The position numbers were made by a program, and so were the translations under genes. A DNA stretch of 64,000 nucleotides. Origin: Granulosicoccus sp964594905. GTDB taxonomy: Bacteria > Pseudomonadota > Gammaproteobacteria > Granulosicoccales > Granulosicoccaceae. Positions 24,701 to 30,700 of this stretch are shown one piece after another (position 1 is the stretch's first letter; every line of letters begins with the position of its first letter). Under the pieces are notes generated by a model, which had not been told where the DNA came from, searched no databases, and was given only the letters and a program-made list of their open reading frames with translations. The stretch spans positions 1 to 64,000 of the forward strand of contig CAZQOI010000005.1 of NCBI GenBank assembly GCA_964594905.1. The letters run 5' to 3'.

Positions 24701-27700
24701 ACAATGATGGCCTGGTTGTAAGTTCAATCAATGGAATCGGCTTTACGGGTAGCTTTACCGTAACCACTGCCAGTGGCGGTACGTTGCAAATATTTGATAG
24801 TGGTGCCTATATTTACACACCAGCGAACGACTTTGTCGGGCATGAGAGTGTTGAGTACGCGATAAGCGATGGCAATGGCGGTACTGATATCGCGACGATC
24901 TATCTGAACGTATTTGATCTACCACCACAGGCGGAGGACGATATTAATGTCACGTCTGTCAATCAGTCGGTTGATGGGAATGTGCTTCTTAATGATACCA
25001 GTGAGCCGAACGATGACCTGGTGATCGGCGATGGCAGTGGCAACCCGATCACAAGCGCTGTCACCATGACTACTAGTCAAGGTGGCACTCTGGTGATTAA
25101 TCCAGATGGCACTTACGACTACACACCAGCAACTGGTTTCTCTGGCGAAGACTCAATCATCCTTGAAGTGTGTGATGAGAATGGGAACTGTGTAGATAGC
25201 GAATTGACGATTGATGTCATCGACTCAACGGCTAATTTGCAGAACACACCACCAGTAGCAGGTGATGACAACTTTGTCTCACTTAAAGATCAACCTCTGA
25301 CATCAACGTTGGTGGGTAATGATGGAGATCCTGACGGTGATGTGATCGAGGTGGTTGATCCGCTGACCGGCAATGCTGCTACCGCGCCTGTGACTGTGGT
25401 TACTGCACAAGGTGGCACAGTTGTTATCCAGATCAACGGGACATTTACTTATACGCCTCCAAGCAATTTCGCAGGTGCTGACACATTTGACTACAGCATT
25501 GTTGATCCTTCAGGGGATTCAGACAACGCCACAGTCACATTGACAGTCATGGGTGATCCTGATCCGACTGTGAACGATGATCCGGATGCGAATGATGATG
25601 CTGCAGTGACCACTGCTAATACCGTGGTCTCAGGGAACACGCTTGATAATGACACTGATCTGAATGCCGATACGTTAACGGTCACATCGATTGCGGGGAC
25701 CTCGGTACCGGCCAACGGTAGCACCACGGTAACTACGCCTAATGGTGGCACAGTTGAGATTTTTGATGACGGCAGTTACACGTACACACCTGCCAACGGT
25801 TTCTTTGGTGCGGAAAATCTCGAATACAGCATAGCTGATGGCAATGGAGGCACTGATACGGCAACCTTGTATCTGACTGCGGTTCCAACGCCACCACACG
25901 TGACTGACGATATCAACGTCACAACGGTAGATACGCCAGTTAGTGGAAATGTTCTGACTAGTGATTATTCAGAGTTGGGATTAACATTAACGGTAAGTGA
26001 CGGTAGCGGCGCTCCGTTGGCAGCGGCCACAACGTTGACGACAGATCAAGGTGGAACCTTGGTGATCAACCCTGATGGCAGTTACATCTATACACCTGCT
26101 GCAGGATATGTGGGTAATGACACGGTCACTCTGGAAATATGCGACAGTATTGGTGGATGCATTGACAGTGTTCTGTCAATCGATGTATCCGATCCGATCG
26201 CAAACGCCGATAACACACCACCTATCGCAGGTGATGATCATTTTGAAGCGTTTACGGGTCAAACTATCAATTCTGCTCTTTTCGGTAACGATGGAGACCC
26301 TGATGGTGATGTGATCACTTTAGTTGATCCTGCCACAGGTTTAGCTACCAGCGCGCCTGTCACGCTGACTACTACACAAGGTGGCACAGTAGTTATTCAG
26401 CCGGACGGTACATTTAGCTATACACCGGCTGTGGGCTTCACGGGTGTCGATAGTTTCGACTACAGCGTCATAGACCCTTCAAATGCTACTGACGATGCCA
26501 CAGTCACACTGAGTATTTCGAATGATCCGAATCCGTTAGCCAACGATCGGCCAACGGCGACGGACGATACGTCGATCACTCAAATGAATACGCCACAAAC
26601 TGGCAATGTACTCGACAACGACACAGATCCAAATGGGGATGCATTGAATGTTCTGTCGATCGACGGCACATTAGTACCGACAGGCGGTGGCGTGATTGTG
26701 ACGACACCGAATGGCGGCACGGTGGAGATATTTGATGATGGCTCTTATACCTACCAGCCTGCAAATGACTTTGTTGGAACAGAGCAACTGGTATATACCA
26801 TTGAGGATGCGAACGGGTTAACCGATGACGCCACACTTATTTTAAGTGTGTTTGACTTGCCGCCGCAGCTTGAAGATGACATCAACAATACAACCGTAAA
26901 TGTTCCTGTCAACGGCAACATACTAACAAATGACAGCAGTGAGCCGAATGATACCTTGAATGTCGGCGATGGCAGCGGCAGCCCAATTACAACGGCTACC
27001 GTTCTGACTACTGATCAGGGCGGTTCCTTAGAGATAAACCCAGACGGTAGTTATGAGTACACACCGCCTGCCGGGTTTACCGGTGAAGATACCATCACGC
27101 TAGAAGTGTGCGATGAAAATGGTAACTGCGAAGAAAGCGAACTGTCTGTCAGCGTTACTGATGTTAATCAAAATACTGCGCCGATAGCGCAGGATGATAA
27201 CTTCACGACACTGAGTGATCCTGCATCACCAATAACCTTGTCGAGTAGTGTGGCGGGTAACGATGGTGATCCTGATGGCGATGTGATTGCTATATCAGAG
27301 ATTGATGATGTAGCAGTTACCCCAGGCGTGCCGACTACCATTAGCACGAGCAACGGCGGTACGGTTGTCATTAATAGTGACGGCACGTTTGATTACACGC
27401 CAGCGCCAGGTTTCATTGGCACTGATACGTTTGACTACAGCATAGTCGATCCGAATGGTGCTAGTGATTCTGCAACTGCAAGCATCGATGTACAGCCAGA
27501 CCCTGATCCGGCTGCCAACAACGATCCGGATGCGAACGATGATTCGGCGATAACACCGAAGAATTCGATTTCAGCAGGAAATCTGCTTGATAACGACACC
27601 GACTCTAATGGTGACACGCTAACAGTCACGTCAATTGACGGCGTGACGGTACCTGTCGCCGGTAGTGTTGTGGTGAGTACGCCCAACGGCGGTACGCTCG

Positions 27701-30700
27701 AAGTCTTTGAAAACGGTAGCTACATCTATACACCAGCTAACGATTTCGTGGGCACGGAAACACTCACTTATACGATCAGTGATGGCAACCTCGGAAGCGA
27801 TACTGCCACGTTGACCATGTCCACGTTCGACAATCCTCCACAAGCTGAGGATGATTTTATTCTGACTGAATCAGGTCAATCAGTCGCTGGCAATGTGATT
27901 ATTAATGACAGCGATCCAAATGATGATGATCTGGATATTGCTTCGATCAACGGTATGCCGGTCAGCGGATCCTTGCCACTAACTGTGACCGTCAATAATT
28001 CGGGCACTGGCAATCCTGTGGGTTCAATCTTGATTGATCCGGAGACTGGCGGTTACACGTTTACACCGACTGATCCTGAATTTAGTGGTGATATCGAGAT
28101 TCCCTATGTCGTAGTTGATGAAAGCGGTAATACTGATTCCGCAATCCTGATAATTCATGTCACGGATACAGATGCTCCAGTTGATCCTGCTGATCCATCC
28201 ACGGTGGATAATACGCCGCCGGTGGCAACTGATGATGAGTTCCAGCTTTTTGTAGACAGCACTCTAACATCGAGCGTGATGAGTAATGATGGTGATCCAG
28301 ATGGTGATGTGATCACAATTGCAGATACCAGTGGTGTTGCAGCAACCGCACCTCAGACGATAGTGACTGCAGCCGGTGGTACGGTGGTGCTAAATACTGA
28401 CGGCACATTTACCTACACACCACCAGCGGGCTATTTAGGTGCTGATAGTTTTGGCTACGGTATCGTTGATCCGAGTGGAGCAACCGATTTCGCTGTCGTT
28501 GATCTTTTGGTTGACGCGGATCCCGATCCTAACAGCAACGATGATCCAAATGCCGGAAACGATCTAGCGGTTGCGCCGATCGGTACTCCTGCAACCGCCA
28601 TGCTGTTGGACAATGATGTTGATCCGAACAATGATCCATTGACGATCACATCGGTGAATGATGCTGATCCGACGACGGGGCCGATAACCATCATTGATCC
28701 GACGACAGGTAATCCTGCGGGTTCATTGCTAGTGGATCCAATCACGGGCGAGGCTGTATTTACTCCAGAGCCGGGCTTCACGGGTACCTTGCAGCTGCCG
28801 TACGAGATAGAAGATCCTAGCGGTGCGACTGATACGGGTGTATTAACCATCACGATCGTCGATTCTAATCCTGTTGCAGTAGATGACACGAATACGACGG
28901 ATGTCGGTATGCCAATCATGGGTGATGTGATGCCCAATGACTCGGATGAAAATCCAGCAGATACATTAACGATTCTTGATTCTGCGGCAGGTTCCGCAGT
29001 AACCAGTGCCGTCGTCATCACGTCGACTAATGGTGGCACGGTAGTGATGAACCCAGACGGTACTTATGAGTATACAGCCGCACCAGGGTTTGCCGGTATC
29101 GACACGTTTGACTACGAGATTGTTGACACATTTGGTAAGACTGACGATGCCACAGTCACTATTGAGGTGCGTGGTACCGGTCAGTGGGCAGTTACTGGGC
29201 CGAGCGACGTTGTCGAAGGTAACGCTCCGCAATTCCTTGTATCACTAACCGGAATCTACGGTAGTGGCGAGGAAATTTCGGTAGATCTTGGTCTCGATGA
29301 TATTGGCACTAGCGACGCTGATCGCGCTGACTTTATCACTGCTGTTCAAGCATCGGTTGCCAACAATCCGGATGTCACTTTCGACCCCGTCACTGGTGTA
29401 CTGACTTACACCGCTCCGAGTAATGGTGCTTCGATGACTGATCTTGTGATAGATCTCCCGATCATTGACGATGGCATTATTGAGGGACCGGAAGACTTTA
29501 TCGTTTCACTTGAAAACGCTAGTTCGTCAACCGGCGGTAACGTGAGTGTCGATTCGACTGGTATGTCTGTCATGACTACCATCGAAGACCTACAAGGACC
29601 TGGGCTTTGGTCTGTTGCCGGACCTGGTCAAAGTGACGAAGGGTCTACGCCTCAATACACCGTATCTCTTACCGGTGTGTATGGCGCAGGTGAGATTGTT
29701 ACCGTGGATCTCGGTTTGACACCTATCGATACCAGCTCTAACGACTATGGGGATCTGATTACCGCAATTACTGCGGCAGTGAGTAGCAACCCGGATGTCA
29801 CCTTTGATCCGATGACGGGCACACTGATTTACACCGCGCCAGTGGATGGATCAATGATGAGCGACATCCTGATCGATTTACCATTGATTGACGATGGATT
29901 CATCGAAGGACCTGAGGACTTCTCGTTTAGCTTAAGCAATCCGTCGAGCCCAAGTGGATCAGACGTTGCGATAGATTCCGCGACTGGCAGTGTTGAAACG
30001 ACAATAATCGACACACAAGGCTCAGAACCCGGTGGCACCGGTGGTTTAGTGGAAGGACCAGGTGAATGGTCTATCACAGGACCTGGGCAAGCGATGGAAG
30101 GAGAAATTCCTGAATTCACTCTGGCACTTACCGGAACTTATGGTGCAGGTGAATCTGTCACGGTAGATCTCGCGCTAAATAATCTGAATACTAGCCCTGA
30201 AGACCTTGGATCACTGATCGCGGCGATTGAAGCTGCTGTCAATGCCGATCCAACGCTCTCTTACAACGAGGCTACCGGCACGATTACTTATACATCGCCC
30301 ACCGATGGCGCGTCGATGAGTGATCTAGTGATAGCACTGCCGATCACCGATGATGAGTTACTAGAAGGTGATGAGCAGTTCTCTCTCGGTATTAGCAACG
30401 GAGCATCGAGCACAGGAGCCAATATTGGTCTGAGCAGCTCGACCTCTGTTGACGTGACCATACTCGATACCCAAGGTATCAATGGTGGAGTCGAGGGGCC
30501 GGGTGAGTGGAGTATTTCCGGCGCGGCGATAATCGATGAAGGATCCACTGCGCAGTACATCGTGTCATTAAGTGGTACGTATGGACTTGGTGAAAATGTG
30601 AACGTAGATATCAATATTGCCGACATTGACACCACCAGTGAGGACTATGGAAGCTTCGTCTCAGCGGTTCAAGCAGCGGTAGCTGGAAACCCGGACGTCT

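Noticed and set aside
23010..29165. CRISPR-like or tandem DNA repeat array
   Set aside because: The repeats are ~320-970 bases, diverged at DNA level and fully in frame; they are protein domains.
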